Origin: Agrobacterium rosae
Lineage (GTDB): Bacteria > Pseudomonadota > Alphaproteobacteria > Rhizobiales > Rhizobiaceae
Direction of reading: 5' to 3'
Length of the DNA stretch: 64,000 bases
Assembly: GCF_002915175.1 (NCBI RefSeq)
Contig: NZ_NXEJ01000005.1
Coordinates: 124,001 to 188,000 of the forward strand
Shown here piece after piece: positions 8,671 through 18,013 of the stretch (position 1 is the first letter of the stretch; every line of letters starts with the position of its first letter). The position numbers were made by a program, and so were the translations under genes. The notes beneath the pieces are model-generated. The model was not told where the DNA came from. It saw only the letters and a program-made list of their open reading frames with translations, and did no database searches.

Positions 8671-10462
8671 CGCCCTCGTCCCTGTCCAAAACATCGACCC
8701 CCGCCGGTTCAGGCTGCACGATTTGCTGCGCACCGGCGCGTAGCGGCCGCACGCCATAGCCGGTTCCCGAGAACCCTTTTGTAGAGGGTGCTGTTGCCCC
8801 CCCTTTCAGCACCTTGGAGAGAATGTCGTCGCGCGGTCCGAACGCTTTCTGCCGCCCGCCCTCCATCACCAGAACCAGATCGGCTGCGCCAATGGCGCTG
8901 GGCCGGTGCGCAACGACGATTGCGATACCGCCTCGGGCGCGAACATACCCAATGGCATTGACCACCGCCGCTTCGCCCTCGGCGTCCAGATTGGCGTTCG
9001 GCTCGTCCAGAACAACCATGAACGGATCACGATAAAGCGCACGCGCCAAGCCTATACGTTGCCTTTGCCCGGCTGAAAGCGCCGAGCCTGCCTCGCCTAT
9101 AGGGGTCTCGTACCCCTTTTCAAATTGCAGGATCAGATCATGTGCGCCAGCCGACCTTGCGGCAGCGACAATGGCTTGCGGGTTGGCCTCCGTTTCAAAG
9201 CGGGAAATGTTTTCGGCGATCGTGCCATCGAAAAGTTCGACACCCTGCGGAAGATAGCCGATGTGGCCACCAAGTGCCTCACGGTCCCACTGCTGCAAAC
9301 TCGCACCATCGAGCCTGACGTTTCCAGATGCAGCAATCCAGACATTGACCAAGGCACGACACAGCGTCGACTTGCCGGATCCTGACTGGCCAATGACGCC
9401 AAGCGCGCTGCCGGCTTGCACAGCAAAATTGAGCCCGCTGACGGTCGGCCTCTTCTCGCCGGGCGGCACGATGGCCAGCCCTTCGACATGAAGTTGCCGC
9501 ACTGGCGCAGGCAGGGCTGTCACTGGAGGGTCCAGGGGAACCCTCGACAGCAAATCCTGCAAACGGTTCCAGCTTTGCCGCGCCATCAAAAACGGTTTCC
9601 AGCTCGCAATGGCCATATCCACCGGTGCCAATGCGCGCCCCATCATGATAGAGCTTGCGATCATCACCCCGCCGCTGACTTCCTGACCGATGACGAGATA
9701 GGCACCCACACCTAATATTGCCGATTGGAGCATCACCCGCAGCGTTTTCGAAATGCCGCCGAGCCCGTTGGAAATGTCTCCCGCGGTACGGTTAGCGACG
9801 AGATATTCCCTGTTGGCAATACTCCAGCGAGATGCGAGGCGTTTGCCCATGCCCATGGACTGAACGACTTCTGCATTTCGTCTGGTAGCTTCCAGCAGCC
9901 CATTGCGCTTCATATTATGGGTGATGGTGTCGCGTATCGGCTTGTGCGACAGCACATTGGCAAGCAACGTCAATGCGATAAGCACGACCGCACCGAAAAG
10001 CGCGGTCACCCCGATCCATGGATGGAAAAGGAAACATATTCCCAGATAAAGCGGCATCCAGGGAAGATCGAAAAAAGCGTTTGGCCCCTGCCCGGACAAA
10101 AATCCACGCACGTTATCCAGATCCCGTAATGGCTGAAGACCGTCTCCCGCCATCCGCGTTACCAAAGGCAGGCGCACCACGGCGCTGTGGATTCTGACAG
10201 AAAGCTCGTTGTCGAATTGCTCGCCAATACGCAGAAGAACACGGGCACGGATGATTTCCAGCGCGGCCTGAACCGAAAACATTGCGCTGGCAAGAACGGC
10301 AAGGCCGACAAGGGTTGGAACACTTCCGCTGGGCAACACCCGATCATAGATCTGCAACATGAAAAGCGGCGAGGTCAATGCGAGTAAATTCACGACGCCG
10401 CTCATCAGCGCGATGGCGCAAATGACCCACTGAAGCGATGTGTGTTTGAAAACGCCGAACAA
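8654..10462 (-). CDS. Type I secretion ABC permease/ATPase, PrsD/PrtD family
   Basis: The inner-membrane exporter of a type I secretion system, 602 aa. The first 320 residues are the six-helix transmembrane domain (VNLLALTSPLFMLQIYDRVLPSGS is typical of the PrtD group, with no N-terminal peptidase domain). The nucleotide-binding domain has Walker A GQSGSGKST, signature LSAGQRQRIGLARAL, Walker B MVVLDEPNANLD and switch VAHRPS. The start is TTG at 10462; the next internal ATG would remove the first membrane helix. Family members in rhizobia export glycanases, RTX proteins and adhesins, but no such substrate gene lies beside this pair and no TolC gene is in the window. Confidence 0.92.
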   Translation of the reverse strand: MFGVFKHTSLQWVICAIALMSGVVNLLALTSPLFMLQIYDRVLPSGSVPTLVGLAVLASAMFSVQAALEIIRARVLLRIGEQFDNELSVRIHSAVVRLPLVTRMAGDGLQPLRDLDNVRGFLSGQGPNAFFDLPWMPLYLGICFLFHPWIGVTALFGAVVLIALTLLANVLSHKPIRDTITHNMKRNGLLEATRRNAEVVQSMGMGKRLASRWSIANREYLVANRTAGDISNGLGGISKTLRVMLQSAILGVGAYLVIGQEVSGGVMIASSIMMGRALAPVDMAIASWKPFLMARQSWNRLQDLLSRVPLDPPVTALPAPVRQLHVEGLAIVPPGEKRPTVSGLNFAVQAGSALGVIGQSGSGKSTLCRALVNVWIAASGNVRLDGASLQQWDREALGGHIGYLPQGVELFDGTIAENISRFETEANPQAIVAAARSAGAHDLILQFEKGYETPIGEAGSALSAGQRQRIGLARALYRDPFMVVLDEPNANLDAEGEAAVVNAIGYVRARGGIAIVVAHRPSAIGAADLVLVMEGGRQKAFGPRDDILSKVLKGGATAPSTKGFSGTGYGVRPLRAGAQQIVQPEPAGVDVLDRDEGDDAKR

Positions 10463-10797
10463 ATTTCAATTCCGTGTGTTCAAGCAACGAGTTCACGTTA
10501 CCGTCACCGGGCAGGTGACGATAAGATGCATAATCAAGTCGAGATCGACAGCGTCCGCGCAGACCTTCGTTGCGGCATTTTAAAAATCCGCGAAAGCAAC
10601 GAAGACCGTTTCTATAAAACGTTCGATAAAAGTAGTCTCCACCCGCATCCGCTGTAAACCCTGATACCGTGTCAGTGCCAATTGGGATAGACAAACCGCC
10701 CTCGATGTGCGGTGCAGCAAGAGGGGCGCGATGAAAACTTGCATTGCAGCAGCAAGTTGTTAACATGCCAGACAAGTAACAGCCAGATGGGGCACAT
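10463..10797. promoter_or_regulatory. Divergent regulatory region with two inverted repeats
   Basis: No gene seen between the leftward secretion pair and the rightward GntR gene. Two perfect inverted repeats stand out: CGTCACC/GGTGACG (10502-10508 and 10514-10520, 5-base spacer) and CTTCGTTGC/GCAACGAAG (10565-10573 and 10596-10604, 22-base spacer). Either could be an operator or a leader hairpin for the secretion genes. Confidence 0.5.
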
Positions 10798-11532
10798 ATG
10801 GACGCCGTACACACGCCAGAGCGCGGAACTTCACTCGCCACCAAGATCAGCACCGCCCTGCGGCGTGATCTGGTCGGAGGTGTATTTCGCCCAGGCGACC
10901 GGCTTCCGAGCGAGAGTGCGCTGACCCGTGAATATTCCGTCAGCCGCACAGTCGTGCGGGAGGCCATTGCGATTTTGCGGGCAGATGGGCTGGTGGAAGC
11001 CCGTAAGGGTGCTGGTGTATTTGCACTTCAAATTCAGCACGAGAAAGATGAGCCGTTCAAGGACCTGACCACTGAGCGGATATCCTCGGTCATCGAACTT
11101 CTGGAGTTGAGAACCGTGTTCGAAGTCGAATCCGCAGGGCTTGCGGCATCGCGGCGCTCCGCGACACAGATCGAGTCGATTCTCGACGCTCACAAGGTGA
11201 TTGGCGCGTGTCTTGCCGAAGGCAAATCCACACGCGACGCGGACTTCGATTTGCACTTCAAAATCGCTGAAGCCACTCAAAACCGCCGTTTTCCTGAATT
11301 CCTGCGCCTTATCCGGTCCGGTATCATCCCCCGTGGCGAGTTGCAGGGTGCCGAGCCTGGCTCCCGCCCGAAGGATTATAACTTGCATTTGCAAGAAGAA
11401 CACGGACGCATCGTTGACGCCATCATCGAAGGCGATGCAGAGGCTGCCCGTGAACAGATGCGCGTCCACCTGCGCGGAAGTCTTGAACGCTACAAAGTCC
11501 TCCTGCGATCCAGAACTGCAAGTGCGGAATAG
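10798..11532 (+). CDS. GntR-family regulator, FadR subgroup
   Basis: A transcription factor of 244 aa. The N-terminal winged helix-turn-helix is typical of GntR (GGVFRPGDRLPSESALTREYSVSRTVVREAIAIL then GLVEARKGAGVFA). The C-terminal part is an all-helical FCD effector domain (ELRTVFEVESAGLAA; DADFDLHFKIAEAT; EEHGRIVDAIIEGDAEAAREQMRVHLRGSLE), which in this subgroup often binds small carboxylic acids through a metal site. It is followed in the same direction, after 252 bases, by the ABC transporter operon and probably controls it, since a matching operator lies just upstream of that operon. Confidence 0.9.
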   Translation: MDAVHTPERGTSLATKISTALRRDLVGGVFRPGDRLPSESALTREYSVSRTVVREAIAILRADGLVEARKGAGVFALQIQHEKDEPFKDLTTERISSVIELLELRTVFEVESAGLAASRRSATQIESILDAHKVIGACLAEGKSTRDADFDLHFKIAEATQNRRFPEFLRLIRSGIIPRGELQGAEPGSRPKDYNLHLQEEHGRIVDAIIEGDAEAAREQMRVHLRGSLERYKVLLRSRTASAE

Positions 11533-11697
11533 AAAGTTTTAGCTCTCACACAGCCACCTGAATCGTCCCGCAGCGATTGCGCGCCCCATAAGGAGAGCAT
11601 CAAAACCGCGTGCCACAGCTCTTTATGGGAAAGAGCAATGGTCATCAGTGCTTCTCATAATCTTACCAACTTGCATCACAGCTTCCAGCTCATCCGC

Positions 11698-11745
11698 TTG
11701 ACAGATACGACAACATGTGACAGATTTTTGAAAAGTTGTCAGACA
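11698..11745 (+). promoter_or_regulatory. Promoter and likely GntR operator of the transporter operon
   Basis: A -35-like TTGACA lies at 11698-11703, with only a weak -10 about 17 bases on. The palindrome TGTCAGACA at 11737-11745, read as TTGTCAGACAT, fits the FadR-group operator pattern T-N-G-T-N3-A-C-N-A except for the last base. TGACAGAT occurs twice, at 11699-11706 and 11718-11725. Assignment to the neighbouring GntR protein is inference. Confidence 0.45.
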
Positions 11746-11784
11746 TGAAGCGTTCACTTCCAGAGGCTGACACAGGGAGGAAAC

Positions 11785-12807
11785 ATGCACTTACGAAGCC
11801 CGCGCCTTGCTGGCGTGGCGGGGCAGATCGGCACCATTGCCATCACGCTGCTCGGCCTGCTTTTGCTCACCTTCTTCATCGGACGCCTGATGCCTGCAGA
11901 CCCGGTGCGCGCCATCGTTGGGGAGGACGCGACCCGCGAAACCTATGAGCAGGTATTCCGCTCACTGGGACTGGACAGGCCGATATGGCAGCAGTTCTTC
12001 TATTATCTAGGGGATGTCTTCACCGGTAATTTCGGCACGTCCATCCGTACAGGTCAGCCGGTCATTCAAGACATTCTCCACGTCATGCCTGCCACGATGG
12101 AGCTTGCGACGTTTGCCATCCTCATCGGCGCGGGGCTGGGCATTCCCATGGGTGTTTTCGCGGCCGTGAACAAGGACCGCTGGCCAGATCATCTCGTGCG
12201 CGTCGTCAGCCTGTTCGGCCACTCCATGCCAATCTTCTGGACAGGCATGATCGCGCTGATCGTGTTCTATGCGAAGCTCGATCTGGTTGGTGGCAGCGGT
12301 CGTATGGACCAGTTTTATATCGGGCTGGTGGACGAGCGCACCGGTTTCCTCCTGATCGACAGCCTGTTGGCCGGAGATATGGATGTGTTCTGGTCCGCGG
12401 TGAACCACCTGATCCTGCCAGCTTCGCTGCTGGGCTATTCGTCATCGGCCTACATCACCCGTATGACAAGAAGCTTCATGCTGGACCAGTTAGGTCAGGA
12501 ATATGTAACGACCGCGCGCGTCAAAGGCCTTTCCAGCCAACAGACAATCTGGCGGCACGCCTTTGCCAATATCCGCGTCCAGCTCGTCACCATCGTCGCC
12601 CTTGCCTATGGTTCGCTGCTGGAAGGCGCTGTGCTCATCGAAACCGTGTTCGCATGGCCGGGCTTCGGTCAGTATCTGACCAGCAACCTGATCACCGGCG
12701 ACATGAATGCCGTCATGACCTGCGTTCTCATCGTCGGCGTCATTTTCATCGGACTTAATCTCCTGTCCGACATTCTCTACCGCTTCTTCGATCCGAGGAC
12801 ACGCTGA
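11785..12807 (+). CDS. Peptide-type ABC transporter permease (DppB/OppB family)
   Basis: An inner-membrane permease of 340 aa with about six helices. It has the N-terminal pattern of the B-type permeases (LLLLTFFIGRLMPADPVRAIVG, LGLDRPIWQQFFYYLGDVFTGNFG) and the ABC-coupling loop near RVKGLSSQQTIWRHAFANI. ATG 11785 has a good ribosome site (GGGAGG). It is the first gene of a four-gene transporter operon. No substrate-binding protein gene precedes or follows, so the pump must use one encoded elsewhere. The substrate is not predictable; oligopeptides, nickel, glycosides and opine-like compounds all use this family. Confidence 0.9.
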   Translation: MHLRSPRLAGVAGQIGTIAITLLGLLLLTFFIGRLMPADPVRAIVGEDATRETYEQVFRSLGLDRPIWQQFFYYLGDVFTGNFGTSIRTGQPVIQDILHVMPATMELATFAILIGAGLGIPMGVFAAVNKDRWPDHLVRVVSLFGHSMPIFWTGMIALIVFYAKLDLVGGSGRMDQFYIGLVDERTGFLLIDSLLAGDMDVFWSAVNHLILPASLLGYSSSAYITRMTRSFMLDQLGQEYVTTARVKGLSSQQTIWRHAFANIRVQLVTIVALAYGSLLEGAVLIETVFAWPGFGQYLTSNLITGDMNAVMTCVLIVGVIFIGLNLLSDILYRFFDPRTR

Positions 12808-13691
12808 TGACCGCGCATGCAGAAAAAATAAGGCTACCAGCCTCCGTGAACGCGATGAAGAACATCGTTCTTTTCCTCCTGCGCAGCCCGACATCGACCT
12901 TCGGCCTGATCGTTCTTGCCATTCTGATTTTCGCCGCAGTTTTTGCGCCCCTCATCGCCACGCATGACCCCTATGTGCAAAACCTTGCGAACGTCCTCAA
13001 AGCCCCCGGAGACGGACATCTGTTCGGAACCGACGATCTGGGCCGCGACATCTTCAGCCGCCTGGTTTTCGGCGCGCGCATCACGCTGACCATCATCTTT
13101 CTCGTCTCCATCGTGGTTGGCCCCATCGGCCTCATCATCGGCACGGCATCTGGTTATCTTGGCGGCAAATTCGATACGGTGATGATGCGTATTACCGATA
13201 TCTTTCTGTCGTTCCCAAGCCTGATCCTGTCTTTGGCCTTCGTAGCAGCACTCGGCCCTAGCCTCAACAACGCGATCATTGCCATCGCACTAACCTCATG
13301 GCCGCCGATCGCACGTCTTGCCCGCGCGGAAGCACTGACATTCCGCAATGCCGACTACATTGCAGCGGCCCGTCTCCAGGGCGCATCACCCATCCGCATC
13401 ATCGTCAAGTCGATCATGCCCATGTGCCTGCCATCGGTGCTCATTCGCCTGACGCTGAACATGGCAACCGTCATCCTGACCGCCGCGGGCCTCGGCTTCC
13501 TTGGCCTTGGCGCGCAACCGCCGCTGCCGGAATGGGGCGCGATGATTGCGACAGGTCGTCGTTACATGCTGGACAATTGGTGGCTGGTTACTTTCCCAGG
13601 CATATCGATCCTCACCGTCAGCCTTGCCTTCAATCTTCTGGGTGATGGTCTGCGCGATGCGCTCGATCCCAAGCAGATGAACCGGAGATAG
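12807..13691 (+). CDS. Peptide-type ABC transporter permease (DppC/OppC family)
   Basis: The second permease, 294 aa. It has an N-terminal anchor helix (FGLIVLAILIFAAVFAPLIA), the C-type hallmark HLFGTDDLGRDIFSRLVFGARI, and a coupling loop near AARLQGASPIRIIVKSIMP. The C-terminus NLLGDGLRDALDPK is typical. Its ATG overlaps the stop of the preceding gene by one base (TGATG), showing translational coupling. It forms the membrane channel with the 11785 product. Confidence 0.9.
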   Translation: MTAHAEKIRLPASVNAMKNIVLFLLRSPTSTFGLIVLAILIFAAVFAPLIATHDPYVQNLANVLKAPGDGHLFGTDDLGRDIFSRLVFGARITLTIIFLVSIVVGPIGLIIGTASGYLGGKFDTVMMRITDIFLSFPSLILSLAFVAALGPSLNNAIIAIALTSWPPIARLARAEALTFRNADYIAAARLQGASPIRIIVKSIMPMCLPSVLIRLTLNMATVILTAAGLGFLGLGAQPPLPEWGAMIATGRRYMLDNWWLVTFPGISILTVSLAFNLLGDGLRDALDPKQMNRR

Positions 13692-13694
13692 ACC

Positions 13695-14531
13695 ATGGAA
13701 CGGACAATACTGGACGTCGAAAATCTCCGCATCCGTTATGGCGGCTCGCAAACAGAGGCAGTACGCGGCGTGTCCTTCACCCTCGGTCGTGAACGGCTGG
13801 GTATCGTCGGCGAGAGCGGCTCGGGCAAATCCACCGTGGGACGTGCACTGCTGCGCCTACTGCCGGGTGCGACGATCACTGCCGATACGCTTCGTTTCGA
13901 TGAACTCGATCTTCTGTCGCTGTCGGAAAAGGAAATGCTGAAAGTTCGCGGCAGACGCATGTCGATGATCCTTCAGGACCCGAAATTTTCGCTCAACCCT
14001 ATCAGGCGCGTCGGTGATCAGGTAGCGGAAACCTATCTGCGGCATTTCAAATGCACGAAAGCGGAAGCCAAGATCAAGGCGCTCGTCATGCTGGAAGCGG
14101 TCAAAATCCGCGATCCTGAGCGCGTCTACGCACAATATCCACATGAGATTTCCGGCGGCATGGGCCAGCGCGTGATGATTGCCATGATGCTGCTGGCGGA
14201 CCCTGATCTCGTCATCGCCGACGAGCCGACATCGGCGCTCGACGTCACTGTTCGGTTGCAGGTGCTCAACATTCTCGATGGCCTCGTTCGGGATCGCGGC
14301 ATCGGCCTTATCATGATCAGCCACGACCTCAATCTGGTGCGCAATTTCTGCGACCGCGTTCTCATCATGTATGCGGGCCAGGTGGTTGAAACCCTGTCGG
14401 CAGGCAATCTGGATGCCGCACAACACCCCTACACACGCGGCCTTTTGGCCGCTCAGCCCCGCATTGGAGGCACCCGCTCGCCGCTGGCGGTGCTGGACCG
14501 TCGCCCGGAATGGCTTGAGGAACACGCCTGA
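13695..14531 (+). CDS. Peptide-type ABC transporter ATPase (DppD/OppD family)
   Basis: The first of two ATPase subunits, 278 aa, shorter than the usual 320 or so because the C-terminal oligopeptide-transporter extension is brief. Walker [10 protein letters not shown], signature ISGGMGQRVMIAMM, Walker B LVIADEPTSALD and switch ISHDL are intact. It begins three bases after the permease stop and ends overlapping the next ATPase start. It energises uptake through the two permeases. Confidence 0.9.
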   Translation: MERTILDVENLRIRYGGSQTEAVRGVSFTLGRERLGIVGESGSGKSTVGRALLRLLPGATITADTLRFDELDLLSLSEKEMLKVRGRRMSMILQDPKFSLNPIRRVGDQVAETYLRHFKCTKAEAKIKALVMLEAVKIRDPERVYAQYPHEISGGMGQRVMIAMMLLADPDLVIADEPTSALDVTVRLQVLNILDGLVRDRGIGLIMISHDLNLVRNFCDRVLIMYAGQVVETLSAGNLDAAQHPYTRGLLAAQPRIGGTRSPLAVLDRRPEWLEEHA

Positions 14532-15295
14532 TGTCAGTTTCTGTTGAAATTCGCGACCTGTCGATCAGCTTCGGCGAAGGGCCGGCAGCGGTCAAAGTCC
14601 TCCCATCCGTCTCCTTTTCCGTCCAGCCCGGTGAATGTTTCGGACTTGTCGGTGAGTCGGGCTCGGGCAAATCCACCGTGCTGCGCTGCGTTTCCCTGCT
14701 GACCGATTTCTGGAAAGGCGACGTCCTGATCGACGGCAAATCCGTACGCGACATACCGCTGATCGACCGTTGCCGCACCTTGCAGATGGTGTTTCAGGAT
14801 CCCTATGGTTCGCTGCATCCGCGCCAGTCGGTCAGAACCGTGCTGAACGAACCTCTGACCATCCATAAGCTTACCGACAAGGAAGAGCGGATGCGCAAGG
14901 CCATCACCGACGTTGGCCTGCCGGTTTCGTTCCTGGACCGTTTTCCCCACCAGCTTTCCGGCGGTCAGCGCCAGCGCGTGGCCATTGCCCGCGCCTTAAT
15001 CCTCGAACCATCCCTGCTGTTGCTGGATGAGCCGACCTCAGCGCTGGATGTTTCGGTACAAGCTGAAATCCTTAACCTCCTCCAGCGCCTTAGAGAAGAG
15101 CGCGGCTTCACCTACATCATGGTCACGCATGATCTGGCCGTCGTTGACCACATGTGCGACCGGTTTGCGGTGATGCTGCGCGGTGAAGTCACGGAAATAC
15201 TTCCGCGTGATGCCATTGCGCGTAAAGGCGCGACACACTCTTACGCGCGCGAACTGATCTCTGCGTCGCTGGAATATGAAGGCGTAAACGCCTGA
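14531..15295 (+). CDS. Peptide-type ABC transporter ATPase (DppF/OppF family)
   Basis: The second ATPase subunit, 254 aa. Walker [10 protein letters not shown], the Q-loop segment QMVFQDPYGSLHPRQ, signature LSGGQRQRVAIARAL, Walker B LLLLDEPTSALD and switch VTHDL are all present. QDPYGSLHPRQ is characteristic of the F-type subunits. ATG 14531 overlaps the upstream stop. It ends four bases before the convergent methyltransferase gene, leaving no room for a separate terminator. Confidence 0.9.
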   Translation: MSVSVEIRDLSISFGEGPAAVKVLPSVSFSVQPGECFGLVGESGSGKSTVLRCVSLLTDFWKGDVLIDGKSVRDIPLIDRCRTLQMVFQDPYGSLHPRQSVRTVLNEPLTIHKLTDKEERMRKAITDVGLPVSFLDRFPHQLSGGQRQRVAIARALILEPSLLLLDEPTSALDVSVQAEILNLLQRLREERGFTYIMVTHDLAVVDHMCDRFAVMLRGEVTEILPRDAIARKGATHSYARELISASLEYEGVNA

Positions 15296-15298
15296 CGC

Positions 15299-15994
15299 TC
15301 AGTCCACGTCGGGATCATATTCCCGTTTGCTATCGTCCTTGGAAAACAGGACGCACGGTCCGCGGGAACCACGCGGATCGTAGGAATAACCCTTCAGCGC
15401 CAGCGCCTGGGTGATATCGCGAATGCCTGCCAGATTGTAGAGATGGTCGTGCAATTCCACGAAAATACGTTCGACACCGGCAAGCTGCGCATTCTGCAAC
15501 AGATCGTGCTCCGCACCTTCGATATCCATCACCAGCGCGTTAATGCGATGTTCGGCAATGAACGCATCGATGTTTTCCGACGGGATTTCGATGCGGTGCT
15601 CGTATGGACCCTGATTTTCATCCATGGACGACATCCAGAGATCTTTGCGCACATAAAACGGGTGAACATGCGGGGCATGCGCGGTCAGCAACCCTTGCGA
15701 AAATACGACATTATCGGCGCAATTGGTCTTGATCACCCGTGCAGCCAGTGCAGCCGTTCCGGGGTTCGCCTCGAAAGCCCAGACCATGACATCCTTGATA
15801 CCTGCAATGATGGAGGTGATGATGCCGATGCCGGAGCCAAGCTCGAGAACCCGGTCGCCCGGCTTGATGGCTTTGAGAATGCTGCGGGCTTCCTTGGCCT
15901 CATAGCTTCCGTCCGCAAGGGCATTCCAGATAATTGGAGAAACCTCCTCCCGCGCCAAATCGAGCTTTACCCCATGCACGTCAAGCCGTTCCAT
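15299..15994 (-). CDS. FkbM-family methyltransferase
   Basis: A probable SAM-dependent methyltransferase of 231 aa. Motif I is seen as RVLELGSGIGIIT (about residues 48-60), followed by the acidic FEANPG of motif II. The family signature ALVMDIEGAEHDLL lies near residue 155. The C-terminal part (RIFVELHDHLYNLAGI) is also FkbM-like. A strong GAGGGGAA ribosome site precedes ATG 15994. Family members methylate hydroxyls of sugars or polyketides; the target here is unknown. It converges on the transporter operon with a three-base gap, so the two are probably not functionally tied. Confidence 0.82.
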   Translation of the reverse strand: MERLDVHGVKLDLAREEVSPIIWNALADGSYEAKEARSILKAIKPGDRVLELGSGIGIITSIIAGIKDVMVWAFEANPGTAALAARVIKTNCADNVVFSQGLLTAHAPHVHPFYVRKDLWMSSMDENQGPYEHRIEIPSENIDAFIAEHRINALVMDIEGAEHDLLQNAQLAGVERIFVELHDHLYNLAGIRDITQALALKGYSYDPRGSRGPCVLFSKDDSKREYDPDVD

Positions 15995-16072
15995 TTCAAA
16001 TTCCCCTCATGGCAAAGCCACGCATAAACGCAATTACATCTCTCGCCCGTCACACAGGGAGAATGGAAACAC

Positions 16073-18004
16073 TCAGCTCGAACGCCTGAAGACATTGAGC
16101 TTTTCGGCAGGGCCGGGTCGGCCGATCAGATACCCCTGCATCTGGTCACAACCCAACCGCGACATGCAATCGAACTGCTCCTGCGTTTCGATACCTTCGG
16201 CGATCGTCGTCATTCTCAAACTTTTGGCCATGCCGACCACGAATTCGACAATGGCCAACGCATCGGTATCGGTCGCCACATCCCGCAGAAACGACTGGTC
16301 GATCTTGATCTTGTCGAAGGGTACGCCGCGCAAATTCCCAAGCGACGAATAGCCGGTTCCAAAATCGTCCATGGCGATCTTTATGCCGACATCTTTCAGT
16401 TTTTCAAGCGTGTCGAGTGTCTGATCGCTCTTGTTGAGCAGCACGGACTCGGTGATTTCGAGTTCGAGCCTGCTGGCGTCCAGCCCGCTCTTGTCGAGCG
16501 CCTCTACTACGTTTTGAATGAGGCTGGTGCTGTGGAACTGCACGGGGGAGAGGTTGATCGCAATTTTGAGATCGCCTTTCCAGGTCTTGGCTTCCTGGCA
16601 AGCGGTATCCATGGCCCATTTGCCCAGCGAATGGATCAGCCCGGTCCGTTCCGCCACCGGAATGAACGCCGATGGGGGCACACTGCCACGCACCGGGTGC
16701 GTCCACCGCAACAAAGCCTCGAAGCCGCAGATTTCTCGGGTCTTCGTCAGCATCTGCGGCTGGTAATAGACTTCCATCTCGTTGTTCTGAACGGCTGTTT
16801 GCAAGTCCGCTTCAAACGACCTTTTCTCCGTCAGCTGCTGCTGCATATGATCCTGGAACACGCTGACGCGACCTGGGCCCAGCCTCTTGGATTCGTAAAG
16901 CGCAAGATCGGCGCGCTTGAACAACTCATCGGCATTCGTGACATCGCTGGAAACGGCTATGCCCACGCAAGTCCCGATTTTGATTTCCAGTTCACCCAGA
17001 TTATAGGGTTGGCTTATCTGTGAAATCACCGATTCTGCAAAGGCAAGCGCTTCATCTTCGTCACGTGCACTGGTGATGAAAGCAAACTCGTCGCCACCCA
17101 GCCGGCACACCATATCCGCGTCCTCGCGGATGGAAGACAGGCGCGTGGCAACGGACTGCAACAGCGCATCGCCGACATCATGGCCAAGCGTGTCATTGAT
17201 ATCCTTGAAGCCATCCAGATCCAGCAGAAGAATAATCGATGTCCCTGCATCCGCCAAGGCAAGCCTCTCGTTCAACTCCCGACGGAACAGTGCACGGTTG
17301 GGCAATTCGGTCAGGGCGTCATGATAAGCATCGTGCTCAAGACGGGCATTGTTGTCCTTCAGCTCCAAAGTGGCAGCCCGCAGATCGTCCGTCAAACCGC
17401 GCATGTCCTTATGGGCACGGTCCAGAAGATTGTTATGGCGGTTGAGAAGCAAAATGAGCGCGATGCCGCAAATGATCAGACCGCCCGCAAGTGCGGAGAA
17501 TATGGTGTGAAGCTGGCGAACCTCCGAGTGAGCATTGTCGACAACTTCCACATCATAGGCAACGGATGATGATGCGAGCGTCGTCAAGGGACCATCGAGC
17601 GCTCTCATCGATTCCAGAATGGGTTTGACGACAGAGGGTTGCAGGTTGTCGATCTGCTTGTCGAGATCGGTAAGAACCGTCGTCAAATTCGTGACGAGAT
17701 CGCGCCATTCCGGCCTGCCGCCAATGAAAGCTCCCAGATTTCCCTGCTTCAAAAGCTCCAGCCTGCCCAGCATCAAATCCATCCGCAAACGCAGATCGTC
17801 GTGCGTGACGTGCTCCGGATCCAGCAGGAAGCCATAGAGATTGTTCTGGAGGCGCAGATATTCCGAGACGGTCTGACTGACCGCCCAGGAATCATTATAT
17901 CTGGCAAATTTCTGCAACGCGGTTTGTCGCTGTGCGATGACGTAGGCAATGTAGCCCGTAGCCAACACGAAGCAGCATATGATGACCGCCAATACCTTAC
18001 GCAA
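16073..18004 (-). CDS. Membrane GGDEF-EAL cyclic-di-GMP enzyme
   Basis: A 643-residue inner-membrane signalling protein. One helix at the N-terminus (VLAVIICCFVLATGYIAYVI) and a second near residue 175 (LAGGLIICGIALILLL) enclose a periplasmic sensor of about 145 residues. A GGDEF domain follows with an intact RLGGDEFAF, but five residues upstream the inhibitory RxxD site is not canonical (EDAD). The EAL domain has GFEALLRW, ITESVLLNK and DDFGTGYSSL, so phosphodiesterase activity is likely. The start is TTG 18004 with AAAGGTG upstream, nine bases after the stop of the periplasmic protein gene. The two genes form an operon. Confidence 0.9.
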   Translation of the reverse strand: MRKVLAVIICCFVLATGYIAYVIAQRQTALQKFARYNDSWAVSQTVSEYLRLQNNLYGFLLDPEHVTHDDLRLRMDLMLGRLELLKQGNLGAFIGGRPEWRDLVTNLTTVLTDLDKQIDNLQPSVVKPILESMRALDGPLTTLASSSVAYDVEVVDNAHSEVRQLHTIFSALAGGLIICGIALILLLNRHNNLLDRAHKDMRGLTDDLRAATLELKDNNARLEHDAYHDALTELPNRALFRRELNERLALADAGTSIILLLDLDGFKDINDTLGHDVGDALLQSVATRLSSIREDADMVCRLGGDEFAFITSARDEDEALAFAESVISQISQPYNLGELEIKIGTCVGIAVSSDVTNADELFKRADLALYESKRLGPGRVSVFQDHMQQQLTEKRSFEADLQTAVQNNEMEVYYQPQMLTKTREICGFEALLRWTHPVRGSVPPSAFIPVAERTGLIHSLGKWAMDTACQEAKTWKGDLKIAINLSPVQFHSTSLIQNVVEALDKSGLDASRLELEITESVLLNKSDQTLDTLEKLKDVGIKIAMDDFGTGYSSLGNLRGVPFDKIKIDQSFLRDVATDTDALAIVEFVVGMAKSLRMTTIAEGIETQEQFDCMSRLGCDQMQGYLIGRPGPAEKLNVFRRSS

Positions 18005-18013
18005 TTGGCACCT

